Part shown: positions 43,603-52,106 of the stretch, piece by piece
How positions within the stretch are numbered: position 1 is the stretch's first letter
How the letters are laid out: each line of letters starts with the position of its first letter
From: Desulfosporosinus sp. FKB
GTDB lineage: Bacteria > Bacillota > Desulfitobacteriia > Desulfitobacteriales > Desulfitobacteriaceae
Assembly: GCF_002196705.1 (NCBI RefSeq)
Contig: NZ_NADJ01000033.1
Location: forward strand, 62,001 to 126,000
Length of the DNA stretch: 64,000 nt
Direction of reading: 5' to 3'
The notes under the pieces: model-generated
The model's database searches: none
The model's input: the letters and a program-made list of their open reading frames with translations, nothing else
Told to the model about the DNA's origin: nothing
Position numbers and translations under genes: made by a program

Positions 43603-44034
43603 TCTGATTTTTCATAGGGGGTTGTAGGGACAGCCTCTTATGTGGTAAGATAATTTCAATTTATTACCCTAGCGGTGAATGAATTGGCTTTGTTAGGCAA
43701 AGCTTAAGTAGGATGGTATTTTTTTAATGGGGAATCCTTAGAGGACAAATAAAGGATCGTAGGATAGTAGGATGGGCGCAGTTATAATCGGAGTAAAGCA
43801 CCCTCTTCATTTGGGGTGTTTTTTTGTAACTATCATCAGCCTCCCATGCCGCTATGCGATATATTTTTTAAGCATAAGTGCAGCAGCTTGCAGCTGCCTG
43901 TGTCAGAGGAGGTAGGATAAGAACTTTTCCGAGAGATTGCGAACATTTTAGGTTGAAAACAATGGTTAAGCAGGATGGTAGTGAGTGAATAAACCAAGTA
44001 AAAAAGTAGTATGGTTGAAAGGGGTAGGTCTGAA
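43603..44034 (+). other. 432-bp leader between aroH and aroF with internal terminator
   Basis: No supported gene. It contains several hairpins (GCTTTG/CAAAGC near 43690-43706, GCAGC/GCTGC near 43883), a strong terminator at 43796-43827, and several UAGGAU-type repeats (TAGGATGGTA-like at about 43711 and 43974, TAGGATAGTAGGATGGG near 43760, TAGGATAAG near 43914). The layout suggests a regulated leader for aroF, possibly read by the HutP-like protein encoded upstream (inference). Confidence 0.45.
43796..43827 (+). terminator. Intrinsic terminator between aroH and aroF
   Basis: GCACCC pairs with GGGTGT (with G-T closing) across TCTTCATTTG, followed by TTTTTT. It could end hutP-aroH transcripts or act as an attenuator for aroF. 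Confidence 0.85.
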
Positions 44035-45066
44035 ATGATTATTGTTTTGAAAAAAGGTGCCACACCTGAGCAGGTCGAAGAAGTATCCACAAGATTGACG
44101 GAAGAGGGCTTTAAAATCCATCTTTCTGAAGGAGTCGAGAAGACAATAATGGGTGCGGTTGGAGATCGCACTCGACTTAAGGCCCTTGATTTAGAAGCTT
44201 TGCCTTGGGTCGAGAAAGTAGTGCCTATTTTAGCGCCCTATAAATTGGTCAGCCGCGAGTTTCATCCCACAGATAGTATTATCCGCATTGGTGACCATGA
44301 AATTGGTGGCCGTCAGGTTCATATGATGGCTGGCCCCTGTGCCGTTGAAAGCAGAGAGCAGATCATAGAAACGGCTCATGCTGTTCGCGCAGCAGGGGCA
44401 ACCTTTTTGCGCGGCGGAGCGTTCAAGCCGCGAACATCTCCATACTCCTTCCAGGGGTTGGAAGAAGAAGGGCTGCGCTATTTAGCAGATGCCCGGGAAG
44501 AAACAGGACTTCTGGTCGTGACGGAGGTTATCGATGCCCGAGACGTTTCTTTGATCGCCCATTACTCCGATATTCTGCAAATTGGTGCCCGGAATATGCA
44601 AAATTTCAACCTGCTTAAAGAAGTTGCCAAATGCGGAAAACCTGTTCTATTGAAGCGAGGCCCTTCAGCTACCTTAGAAGAGTGGATGATGGCGGCAGAG
44701 TATATTATGGATGGCGGCAATTACCAAGTCATGTTCTGTGAGCGCGGAATTCGCACCTTTGAAACGTATACTCGTAATACTCTTGATTTGACGATGGTCC
44801 CGGCACTGCATTCCCTGTCTCACTTACCGGTTATCGTTGACCCCAGCCATGGAACAGGGCGCTGGCAATTGGTTCATCCAATGGCAAAAGCAGCCTTGGC
44901 CGCCGGTGCTGATGGCCTGATCGTTGAAGTTCACCCTCAGCCGGAGAAGGCAGTATCTGATGGGAAGCAGTCGTTAACCCCGGAAACGTTTAAACTGATG
45001 ATGGATGATCTCATCGGATTAAGCAAAGCCCTTGGCCGTTCCCTAGGGGATGTGAGCTTGTGTTGA
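44035..45066 (+). CDS. aroF: 3-deoxy-7-phosphoheptulonate (DAHP) synthase, AroF (class I-beta)
   Basis: 343 aa from ATG 44035, behind GAAAGGGG; the frame extends back to 44011. An N-terminal ferredoxin-like regulatory domain (about 1-70) precedes the KDPG/DAHP barrel: MMAGPCAVES near 96, the RGGAFKPRTSPYSFQG stretch near 129-144 with PEP/E4P contacts, and ILQIGARNMQNF. It condenses PEP and erythrose-4-phosphate, the first step of the shikimate pathway. The N-terminal extension matches feedback-regulated I-beta enzymes. tyrA overlaps its end. Confidence 0.95.
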   Translation: MIIVLKKGATPEQVEEVSTRLTEEGFKIHLSEGVEKTIMGAVGDRTRLKALDLEALPWVEKVVPILAPYKLVSREFHPTDSIIRIGDHEIGGRQVHMMAGPCAVESREQIIETAHAVRAAGATFLRGGAFKPRTSPYSFQGLEEEGLRYLADAREETGLLVVTEVIDARDVSLIAHYSDILQIGARNMQNFNLLKEVAKCGKPVLLKRGPSATLEEWMMAAEYIMDGGNYQVMFCERGIRTFETYTRNTLDLTMVPALHSLSHLPVIVDPSHGTGRWQLVHPMAKAALAAGADGLIVEVHPQPEKAVSDGKQSLTPETFKLMMDDLIGLSKALGRSLGDVSLC

Positions 45067-45953
45067 AACCTGCCGCGGTCATGTTGACACCAGGATGGTC
45101 AGGCCTTCGGATTCCGAAGGCCTGCATCTTTGGTTTAGGACTAATCGGCGGTTCCTGGGCCGGTGCGTTACACCAGCTCGGCTGGCAGGTTGTTGCCGTT
45201 GATCCTGAAACGTCAAGTATTATTGAAGCGATTCGACGAGGCTGGATCCAAGAAGGCTGGGCAGAAGTACCAGAGCATCTGGATGTTGATCTTGTTGTTT
45301 TAGCCCTTCCGCTTAAAGAATTAGTTAGAGGCTTTAATCACTTCGCCCTAAAACTTCCTCAAGGAGCCATTGTCACAGATGTGGGGAGTATTAAGTCTGA
45401 GGTTTGTCATAAATATCAAGAAGGTTTAAGGGGATCTGACGTTTATTATGTCGGTGGTCATCCTATGACGGGCTCTGAACAGTCCGGGTTTGAAGCGGCC
45501 AATCAAGATCTTTTCCGCGGCTATCCTTACGTTTTAACTCCTTCAGCAGATTGCCCGGCAATCGTTGTGGACAAAATCGTTCAACTTGTTCAGGGATTTG
45601 GGGCTAGGGTAGAATTCAGAGAGCCTTTGGATCACGACCGTGAAGTTGCTATGGTGAGTCATATTCCTCATATTTTAGCAGTTACACTGTCTTTAGCGGC
45701 TAAAGATGCTTCCCCTGACGGTGAGTCGTTGTTATCTTTAGCAGGACGGAGTTTTCGGGATATTACACGTGTAGCAGACAGCTCCCCTGAGATGTGGAAG
45801 GAAATCATGGTTAGAAATTCCGAGACAATTCTTGAGGGCCTAACCCTTTGGGAAAAGAGGCTTAAAGAATTCCGGGAATATCTAGAGCAAGGAGATGGGG
45901 AGAAAATAGCTGACGTCTTTCGAATTGCCCACACGATTCGAGCAGCTCTTTGA
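45060..45953 (+). CDS. tyrA: Prephenate dehydrogenase
   Basis: 297 aa, GTG start that overlaps the aroF stop by 7 bp. Rossmann motif IFGLGLIGGSWAGALHQLGW (about 24-43), GGHPMTGSEQSGFEAANQDLF with catalytic His, and DHDREVAMVSHIPHILA near 188-204 are the TyrA family marks. It oxidatively decarboxylates prephenate to hydroxyphenylpyruvate, leading to tyrosine. The C-terminal ACT domain of Bacillus TyrA is absent, so tyrosine feedback would act differently, perhaps at the AroF regulatory domain. Confidence 0.92.
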   Translation: MLKPAAVMLTPGWSGLRIPKACIFGLGLIGGSWAGALHQLGWQVVAVDPETSSIIEAIRRGWIQEGWAEVPEHLDVDLVVLALPLKELVRGFNHFALKLPQGAIVTDVGSIKSEVCHKYQEGLRGSDVYYVGGHPMTGSEQSGFEAANQDLFRGYPYVLTPSADCPAIVVDKIVQLVQGFGARVEFREPLDHDREVAMVSHIPHILAVTLSLAAKDASPDGESLLSLAGRSFRDITRVADSSPEMWKEIMVRNSETILEGLTLWEKRLKEFREYLEQGDGEKIADVFRIAHTIRAAL

Positions 45954-45956
45954 TTC

Positions 45957-46085
45957 AAGTGAACTCGTTCAGCTAAAGCTGAACATCAACAAATTCTATC
46001 GCGCTGAAGGGATGGACACTACCCCCACCGAAGTAAGGTATGGGAACCACTCTCCTTGTAGAAGTGGGAGTCTTACGATTGGATA
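45957..46085 (-). repeat. Interspersed structured element, copy E (internal-deletion form)
   Basis: About 129 bp in minus orientation. Read on that strand it starts ATCCAATCGTAAGACTC, nearly identical to copy B's left half through the TAGTGTCCATCCCTTC segment, then jumps to GATGTTCAGCTTTAGCTGAACGAGTTCACTT. The central GTCC-GGAC hairpin found in B is missing. It lies between tyrA and aroA, inside the aro gene group. Confidence 0.8.
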
Positions 46086-46157
46086 GGTATAATTATAATT
46101 CTTGACGTTAACGTAATAATATTTCTGCGATATGCTACAGTGGAAAGGGGAATTCCA

Positions 46158-47444
46158 ATGGGAGGCGTTTTTGTTAAGCCGATCACCGGCGTTAAGGGAG
46201 AAATTCGAGTCCCCGGAGATAAATCCATCTCTCATCGGGCAGCGCTTTTAGGCGGAATGGCCTTGGGGGAAACTCATGTTACGAATTTTTTACTGGGTCA
46301 AGATTGTTTAAGCACCCTAAGATGTTTAAGAGAACTAGGGGTAGACTGGGAAAGACAAGGAACTGAAGTTTGGCTTCATGGTCAAGGTATGGACGAGTGG
46401 CGAGAACCAACAACTATTTTGGATGCGGGTAATTCTGGGACGACGTTCAGGCTCATGTTGGGCGTGTTGGCAGGGAGTCCCTTTTCTATTACCTTGACAG
46501 GTGACGATTCTCTGCGCTCACGCCCTATGCGGCGTGTTACAGAGCCTCTAAAGCAAATGGGCGCCCGTATTTTGGGACGAAGTGACGGTAATTTGGCACC
46601 AATAACGATGCAAGGCGGTCAACTGCAGGGGCAGTCATTTCAGACCGAGGTTGCTTCGGCCCAGGTCAAATCTGCTCTGCTTTTAGCAGGATTAAGAGCA
46701 AAGGGAGAGACGAGTGTACAAGAGCCCTCTCGATCACGGGATCATACCGAACGAATGCTCAGGGGCTTTGGAGTGGAAGTTCACAGCGCCGGTAACCTGG
46801 TGAAACTTCAGGGCGGCGGAAGGTTAACGGGCCAGGAGGTTTCCGTTCCGGGAGATATATCCTCCGCAGCCTTTTTTCTTGTTTTAGGAAGTTTGGCTGA
46901 AAAGGGTGAGCTCCTTCTGCCGGAAGTCGGAATAAACCCAACTCGCACCGGAATTATCGATGCCTTAAAAGCTATGGGAGCAGACATTGAACTTTTGGAG
47001 AGTTCAGAAATATGTGGTGAACCAAGAGCGACCTTACGAGTTCGGCCAGCACATTTGAAAGGAATTGAGCTTGGAGGAGATCTGATTCCACGCCTGATTG
47101 ATGAAATTCCGATTTTAGCCTTGGCCGCAAGTCTGGCGGAAGGAGAGACAGTCATTCGGGATGCATCCGAATTAAGGGTCAAAGAAACTGACCGTATAGC
47201 ACGAGTTGCGGAAGGCTTGAATGCTTTAGGCGCCAAGATAGAGGAATTGCCTGACGGAATGAGAATCCATGGCCAAAGAACGCTGCGAGGCGGAGAAGTG
47301 AGCAGTTTTGGCGATCATCGCTTAGCTATGGCTTGGGCTGTAGCCGGCATGCTTTCTCAAGGAGGAGTCAGCGTGGACAACATGACTGCGGCAGATGTCT
47401 CATTCCCTGATTTTTTAGAAGTTATTAAGAAGGTTATTCTATGA
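46158..47444 (+). CDS. aroA: 3-phosphoshikimate 1-carboxyvinyltransferase (EPSP synthase)
   Basis: 428 aa from ATG 46158, seven bases after GGAAAGGGG. EPSP-synthase signatures: GDKSISHRAALLGGMALG near the N-terminus (K21 region), LDAGNSGTTFRLMLGVLAG with the PEP-binding loop near 92-110, RVKETDRIARVAEGL and FGDHRLAMAWAVAG near the C-terminus. It joins shikimate-3-phosphate and PEP in the chorismate pathway. The LDAGNSGTT loop and RPM motif suggest a class II-like variant, but this cannot be fixed without a tree. azlC overlaps its stop. Confidence 0.95.
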   Translation: MGGVFVKPITGVKGEIRVPGDKSISHRAALLGGMALGETHVTNFLLGQDCLSTLRCLRELGVDWERQGTEVWLHGQGMDEWREPTTILDAGNSGTTFRLMLGVLAGSPFSITLTGDDSLRSRPMRRVTEPLKQMGARILGRSDGNLAPITMQGGQLQGQSFQTEVASAQVKSALLLAGLRAKGETSVQEPSRSRDHTERMLRGFGVEVHSAGNLVKLQGGGRLTGQEVSVPGDISSAAFFLVLGSLAEKGELLLPEVGINPTRTGIIDALKAMGADIELLESSEICGEPRATLRVRPAHLKGIELGGDLIPRLIDEIPILALAASLAEGETVIRDASELRVKETDRIARVAEGLNALGAKIEELPDGMRIHGQRTLRGGEVSSFGDHRLAMAWAVAGMLSQGGVSVDNMTAADVSFPDFLEVIKKVIL

Positions 47445-48289
47445 ATTCTGTGCCGATACAGGATAGCGATCAAGGGTTTGCCTTTGGCTTGCGTCAGTCT
47501 TTGAGTATTGCCATTGGCTATGCCCCTGTAGCCGTGACGTTTGGGATTTTGGCAACACAGTTTGGAATTAGTGTTTGGGAAGCAGGACTGATGTCCTGTT
47601 TCGTATTTGCCGGTGCTTCGCAGTTTATTGCTATTGAAATGCTCCACCAAGGTGCTACCGCCTGGATGATAGGTCTTACCACTTTGATTGTAAATATTCG
47701 TCACGTGCTTATGAGTCTGTCGGTTGTGCATTTTTTCCCGGAAAGATCTTTAACCTGGTCGTTGGGGCTGGCACAGGGTTTAACGGATGAGACCTTTGTC
47801 CTGAATTCCAGAATTCTCAAGGAAGTGGCAGGAGAAGAACAGCGCCGGAGAATTATGTTGGGAATCAATTCCGGTGCTTATGCCTCCTGGGTTATCTTTA
47901 CGATTTTGGGCGGACTAATCGGTAAGTGGCTGCCGGTTCAGTTCTCGGGGTTTCAATTTGCTCTTTTAGCACTTTTTATTATCTTGACGGCTTCTTCATT
48001 GTCTCGTAAGAACCTGATGACTTATATTCTTGCCGGAACCTTAGCAGTTATTTTCAAGCTGCTCCTTCCAGGGAAAATTTACCTCATTTTAAGTGTTGCT
48101 CTGGCAGCTTTGGTTATTCCAGAGTTGGTTACTCCCGGAGGATCAACGATTGTACTTAATAATCCCTATTTATGGGCAGGAATTTTTACATTTCTATTTG
48201 CCCGTAGAGTGCCTAATCTTTTTCTTGGAATTCTTTTTGGTATGGTCGTCTATTGGGGATGCGATAAATTATTGCTTGTTTTCCATTAG
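47441..48289 (+). CDS. AzlC-family branched-chain amino acid exporter-like protein, possible AzlC-AzlD fusion
   Basis: 282 aa, ATG overlapping the aroA stop (ATGA). N-terminal SLSIAIGYAPVAVTFGILATQFG and FVFAGASQFIAIEM are AzlC signatures; RHVLMSLSV follows. The last about 60 residues (PELVTPGG...NNPYLWAGIFTFLFARRVPNLFLGILFGMVVYW) resemble the C-terminal half of the partner AzlD, which is normally separate and lies next to azlC. No separate azlD follows. Related pairs export branched-chain amino acids; the link to aro genes suggests amino acid efflux (inference). Confidence 0.72.
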   Translation: MNSVPIQDSDQGFAFGLRQSLSIAIGYAPVAVTFGILATQFGISVWEAGLMSCFVFAGASQFIAIEMLHQGATAWMIGLTTLIVNIRHVLMSLSVVHFFPERSLTWSLGLAQGLTDETFVLNSRILKEVAGEEQRRRIMLGINSGAYASWVIFTILGGLIGKWLPVQFSGFQFALLALFIILTASSLSRKNLMTYILAGTLAVIFKLLLPGKIYLILSVALAALVIPELVTPGGSTIVLNNPYLWAGIFTFLFARRVPNLFLGILFGMVVYWGCDKLLLVFH

Positions 48290-48584
48290 TCTGCTTATGA
48301 AAGTGTCTCTCGGAGCAGCAGTAAACTCGATTGGTTTAAGTTTGCCGCTGCTCTTTATATTTTTAAAATTATGGATTTAATGGATTATAATAACATTTCA
48401 ATATAAATTTTTGTAATAATGAAATGATAGAGAGCTACTTTGACGCAATTGTTTAAAAAATCAAGTGTTTATATCAAGGATTATTTGCGTTATGATAAAT
48501 ATCAATGGGATTTTATACATAAAATCCTCAGGTTCCGTCGCTTAACTACTAAATTTAAGGCATTTAAGTCATGAGAGAAATGGG
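48290..48584. other. AT-rich gap before ktrB
   Basis: About 295 bp with no supportable gene. The hairpin GGATTTTA-TACA-TAAAATCC (48508-48527) lies 58 bp before ktrB and is a perfect 8-bp stem without U-run, so possibly a regulatory structure. No conserved c-di-AMP riboswitch segments were seen. Confidence 0.5.
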
Positions 48585-49919
48585 GTGAAGATACTGGGTA
48601 AGCTAATGACCCCATCTCGGGTATTAGTATTGGGCTTTGCCACAGTCATTTTATGCGGCGCACTGCTGCTTACCTTACCGATTGCGAATACTAATGGAGA
48701 TGGGCTGTCGTTCATCAATGCAGTTTTCACAGCGACTTCGGCAGTGTGTGTCACAGGATTAGTCGTTGTGGATACGGCAAAGACCTTTACGCATTTTGGG
48801 CAGCTAGTTATTCTCATGCTGATCCAGATCGGCGGGTTGGGCTTCATGACCTTTGCCACTATGTTTGCCTTAATCTTAAAGCGCAGAATTACGTTCAGGG
48901 AACGCTTACTCTTGCAAGAGGCCTTTAACCAGGTATCTGTAGAAGGCATTGTGCGTTTGGCGAAATCAGTTATTCAATTTTCATTTATCATTGAAGCAGT
49001 TGGAGCTCTTATTTTAGCTCTGCGCTGGTCTTTTGACTTTGGTTGGAAACAAGCTTTATATTTCGGGGTCTTTCATTCAATTTCGGCTTTTAACAACGCC
49101 GGAATTGATCTTATGGGTGATTTTACCAGTTTTACAACCTATGTTAATGATCCAATTATCAATCTCACCATTATGGCCTTAATCATATTAGGGGGGGTGG
49201 GCTTTTTCGTTTTAGTCGATCTGCAAACGCCCTCCCATAAGTTCAAATTACATACTAAAATCGTCTTGGAAGTTTCGGGTATTCTTATATTAGTTGGAGC
49301 CGTGATTATCTTCGTGCTGGAATTCACGAACCCTGAGACTCTGGGACCTCTTCCTCTGGGAAGTAAAATTTTAGCCTCATTCTTCCAATCAGTTTCTCCT
49401 AGAACTGCTGGTTTTAATACTATCAATCTTGCCGGTATGCATCACACAACGTTACTGTCCATCATTGTCCTAATGTTTATTGGTGCTTCACCGGGGTCAA
49501 CAGGAGGTGGAATTAAAACAACAACCTTTGTTGCAATTATGGTTTCTATTTTGGCTACTTATCGTAATGAACCCCAAGTCGTTTTAAAAAGACGATCACT
49601 GCCGGCGGATGTTATACAAAAAGCCTGGGCTATTACCACTTCAGCTTCATTATTAATATTTGTCATGATCTCAATTCTTTCGCTGACAGAACATGCCGAT
49701 ATACTCACCTTACTTTTTGAAGTAACCTCAGCTTTTGGGACAGTAGGGTTGTCCTTAGGGATTACTCCAAATCTTTCCGAAATTGGTAAAGCTGCCATTA
49801 TTTTAACGATGTTTATAGGCAGAGTTGGCCCGTTAACATTAGCATTCGTTCTTTCTCAAAAACGTAATAAAGGGATCTGTCATATTAAATATCCCGATGA
49901 ACGAATTATGATAGGCTAG
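48585..49919 (+). CDS. ktrB: Potassium uptake protein KtrB (TrkH/KtrB family)
   Basis: 444 aa with GTG at 48585 (ATG 48606 is an alternative start with a weaker claim to the N-terminal helix). About ten to twelve membrane segments with four M1-P-M2 repeats and selectivity-filter Gly residues: TATSAVCVTGL near 43-53, ISAFNNAGIDL near 168, VSPRTAGFNTI and FGTVGLSLGI. It forms the K+ channel-like subunit. ktrA follows 11 bp later and is its regulatory subunit. Controls turgor and K+ homeostasis. Confidence 0.92.
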   Translation: MKILGKLMTPSRVLVLGFATVILCGALLLTLPIANTNGDGLSFINAVFTATSAVCVTGLVVVDTAKTFTHFGQLVILMLIQIGGLGFMTFATMFALILKRRITFRERLLLQEAFNQVSVEGIVRLAKSVIQFSFIIEAVGALILALRWSFDFGWKQALYFGVFHSISAFNNAGIDLMGDFTSFTTYVNDPIINLTIMALIILGGVGFFVLVDLQTPSHKFKLHTKIVLEVSGILILVGAVIIFVLEFTNPETLGPLPLGSKILASFFQSVSPRTAGFNTINLAGMHHTTLLSIIVLMFIGASPGSTGGGIKTTTFVAIMVSILATYRNEPQVVLKRRSLPADVIQKAWAITTSASLLIFVMISILSLTEHADILTLLFEVTSAFGTVGLSLGITPNLSEIGKAAIILTMFIGRVGPLTLAFVLSQKRNKGICHIKYPDERIMIG

Positions 49920-49930
49920 GGGGAGAAGAT

Positions 49931-50578
49931 GTGCGTAAACAATTTGTAGTTATCGGTTTAGGCCGATTTGGAAGAAGTGTGGCTCAAACTCTCAGCGAAT
50001 TAGGTCACGATGTGTTAGCTATTGACAGGAATGAGCATGCGGTCCAACTTATTATGCATAATGTTACTCATGCGGTTCAGGCAGATGCTCGTGAAGAGGA
50101 AACTCTTCGTGCCTTGGGTGTGCGAAATTTTGATGTGGCGGTCGTTGCCATAGGGGATGATCTTGAAGCGAATATCCTGATTACGCTGATGTTGAAAGAG
50201 ATGGGAATCATTGTTGTAGCAAAGGCACAATCGACGCAGCACGGCAAAGTTTTAGAAAGAATCGGCGCAGATAAAGTGATTTATCCAGAAAGGGACATGG
50301 GAGTACGACTGGCGCATAATCTAGTAGCAACAAACGTTTTGGATTTTATTGAGTTATCTCCGGATTATAGTATATTTGAAACTAAGGCGTCAGCCAGTTT
50401 TGTCAATAAAACCCTGGGGGAATTGGATCTTCGAAAAAATTATGGAATCACCGTTATGGCCATTAAAAAGAAAGAAGATCAGATTGTAGTTGCGCCGGGG
50501 GCAAAAGCTGTTATTGAGGATAAAGATATTTTGGTCTTTGTGGGTAATAAAAAGTCCTTGACTAAATTACCAAACTAG
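49931..50578 (+). CDS. ktrA: Potassium uptake regulatory protein KtrA (RCK domain)
   Basis: 215 aa, GTG start after GGGGGAGAAG. RCK_N Rossmann motif VIGLGRFGRSVAQTLSELGHDVLAIDRNE near 6-34 binds NAD(H)/ATP; RCK_C domain in residues about 135-215. It gates KtrB and in other Firmicutes RCK_C binds c-di-AMP. Adjacent to ktrB in one operon. Confidence 0.92.
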   Translation: MRKQFVVIGLGRFGRSVAQTLSELGHDVLAIDRNEHAVQLIMHNVTHAVQADAREEETLRALGVRNFDVAVVAIGDDLEANILITLMLKEMGIIVVAKAQSTQHGKVLERIGADKVIYPERDMGVRLAHNLVATNVLDFIELSPDYSIFETKASASFVNKTLGELDLRKNYGITVMAIKKKEDQIVVAPGAKAVIEDKDILVFVGNKKSLTKLPN

Positions 50579-50647
50579 TTACGATCTTACGATTTTTCCT
50601 GGAATGTGGTTTCAAAATCCCTGGCAGGCTGGAGAGGAGGGAGGATT

Positions 50648-51667
50648 GTGCCGAAAGAATTGACACATTGGCACATTGCCAGTGCTGCTTTGCAGAAAGG
50701 TGTCCCAGGACAGCTGGGAGAGATGATTCTTCGTGATTCGGCCCTTTTTTATCTGGGAGCTATTGCTCATGATATTGCCTTTTACGATTTATCACAGCCT
50801 CCTGAAGCTCGCATCGAAGGTATAGGAAACCAACTCCACGGGGTAAATGGAGAGAATACCTTGTTTCCGTTGATTGAACTTACGAAAACGGCACTTGTTC
50901 AAGATAAGAAGCAGTCACTGCTGGTCTTCCTCCTGGGAATGCTGACTCATCTTATTGCAGACAGCACCTTCCACCCAATGGTCTATTATATGAGCGGCAA
51001 TTACTTTGCAGAGAGTGCTGAGGAGCGGGGAAAGGCAGTATTCCGACATCGTCTTTTCGAGACGGCTATTGATCTTTGGCTGGAAACTGTTGATCCTCTT
51101 GAGTACCCCTCAGATTTAATTCATCTTTGGCGCGAAGCTGGGACAGCTGGACAAGAAGCTCTGCAATTGCTGATCGATTATTACGCCGGTAAAAGTGACA
51201 AAAGCCTTGAAAAGCATTTTATGACGGCTTGGCGCAATCATCGCTTCCTTCAGACATTCTTTCGCTGGTCTACACCTCGAAGAATCTTGGCTCTCTACCG
51301 GCGGTTAGGGCATCCTACGGTTGAACAACAGGAGGCTTTATTTTATCCTCAGCGTTTTAATTTAGGCTTTTTGGATTCCCGCCTACATTGGCAGCACCCG
51401 GTAACGGGAGAAACTTTTGAGATGACTATGAAGCAGCTTTTTGCTGAAACAGTGGAAAAGGTTGTTGCCCTGTTTCATCATTTAGGTTCAGAATCAATGG
51501 AAAAATGGCCTGATCTTTTGCGGATCTATCCCCCCTTGTCTCTCGACAGCGGTTTAGCCTATGTACCGGTGAAGAAGATGACATATTTTCGCCAGGACCC
51601 TATTGAAGATCACTTGCGTCGGGAACGAAGAGGATTTGTTTCGTTTTGGAATAATAAAAATAGATAA
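50648..51667 (+). CDS. Zinc-dependent phospholipase C-like domain protein
   Basis: 339 aa from GTG 50648, behind GGAGGAGGGAGG. HWHIASAAL near 7-15, GAIAHDIAFYD near 36-46 and LLGMLTHLIADSTFHPMVYY near 98-117 contain the His/Asp metal-ligand pattern of the bacterial zinc-dependent PLC (alpha-toxin) fold. No signal peptide is visible, so it is probably cytosolic, unlike secreted toxins, and catalytic activity is not established. A terminator follows immediately. Confidence 0.7.
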   Translation: MPKELTHWHIASAALQKGVPGQLGEMILRDSALFYLGAIAHDIAFYDLSQPPEARIEGIGNQLHGVNGENTLFPLIELTKTALVQDKKQSLLVFLLGMLTHLIADSTFHPMVYYMSGNYFAESAEERGKAVFRHRLFETAIDLWLETVDPLEYPSDLIHLWREAGTAGQEALQLLIDYYAGKSDKSLEKHFMTAWRNHRFLQTFFRWSTPRRILALYRRLGHPTVEQQEALFYPQRFNLGFLDSRLHWQHPVTGETFEMTMKQLFAETVEKVVALFHHLGSESMEKWPDLLRIYPPLSLDSGLAYVPVKKMTYFRQDPIEDHLRRERRGFVSFWNNKNR

Positions 51668-51692
51668 AACTCCGAGAAGACTCGGAGTTTTT
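51666..51692 (+). terminator. Terminator of the PLC-like gene
   Basis: AAAACTCCGAG pairs with CTCGGAGTTTT around a 4-nt loop, ending in T. Confidence 0.85.
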
Positions 51693-51815
51693 GATTTCGG
51701 CTGGTAAATTAGTGTTAAGTTAGGTATAGTAAAAGTCATGGGTTATAGTCACTTGCTTGATAGTTAAAGTATATTAAGGATATGTGACGGGCTTAAGGTA
51801 TAGCTTCATTGCTGA

Positions 51816-52019
51816 CTAACTTTGATAGTTATTCTCTGTCTGGGAATCGTTCATCATTCCCATCTCGTTATTGTCGTCATCTGAATCTGAGTAACCGCTT
51901 CCTCGTGAAACGATGGTGTAGCCATATTGTTCGGATTTGCGGCCTAACATAAAGGCTGCAATAAGGCTCAGGATAAAGAGTAATCCATGAGAATGGTAGT
52001 GTTGTTTTTGCCAGAACAT
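51816..52019 (-). CDS. Small single-pass membrane protein
   Basis: 67 aa. A hydrophobic helix (LLFILSLIAAFMLG, about 13-26) near the N-terminus after a His-rich start, then a polar, acidic tail (SDSDDDNNEMGMM). No family recognised. A good ribosome site (AAGGGGG) precedes it on the minus strand. Its position between two convergent or divergent metabolic genes gives no functional hint. Confidence 0.5.
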   Translation of the reverse strand: MFWQKQHYHSHGLLFILSLIAAFMLGRKSEQYGYTIVSRGSGYSDSDDDNNEMGMMNDSQTENNYQS

Positions 52020-52106
52020 AGTTTATCCCCCTTTCTTACGTTTTAGATTAGCCATTTTGGAGAATTTCATCCGGGTAATATAAGGAAAAAACGAGGAGGT
52101 CCAGTT

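Noticed and set aside
43603-44034. T-box riboswitch in front of aroF
   Set aside because: The gap has a terminator and repeats, but no T-box sequence (AGGGTGGNACCGCG-like) and no specifier-loop arrangement was seen.
48290-48584. c-di-AMP (ydaO-type) riboswitch in front of ktrB
   Set aside because: A hairpin is present, but none of the conserved ydaO segments was recognised.
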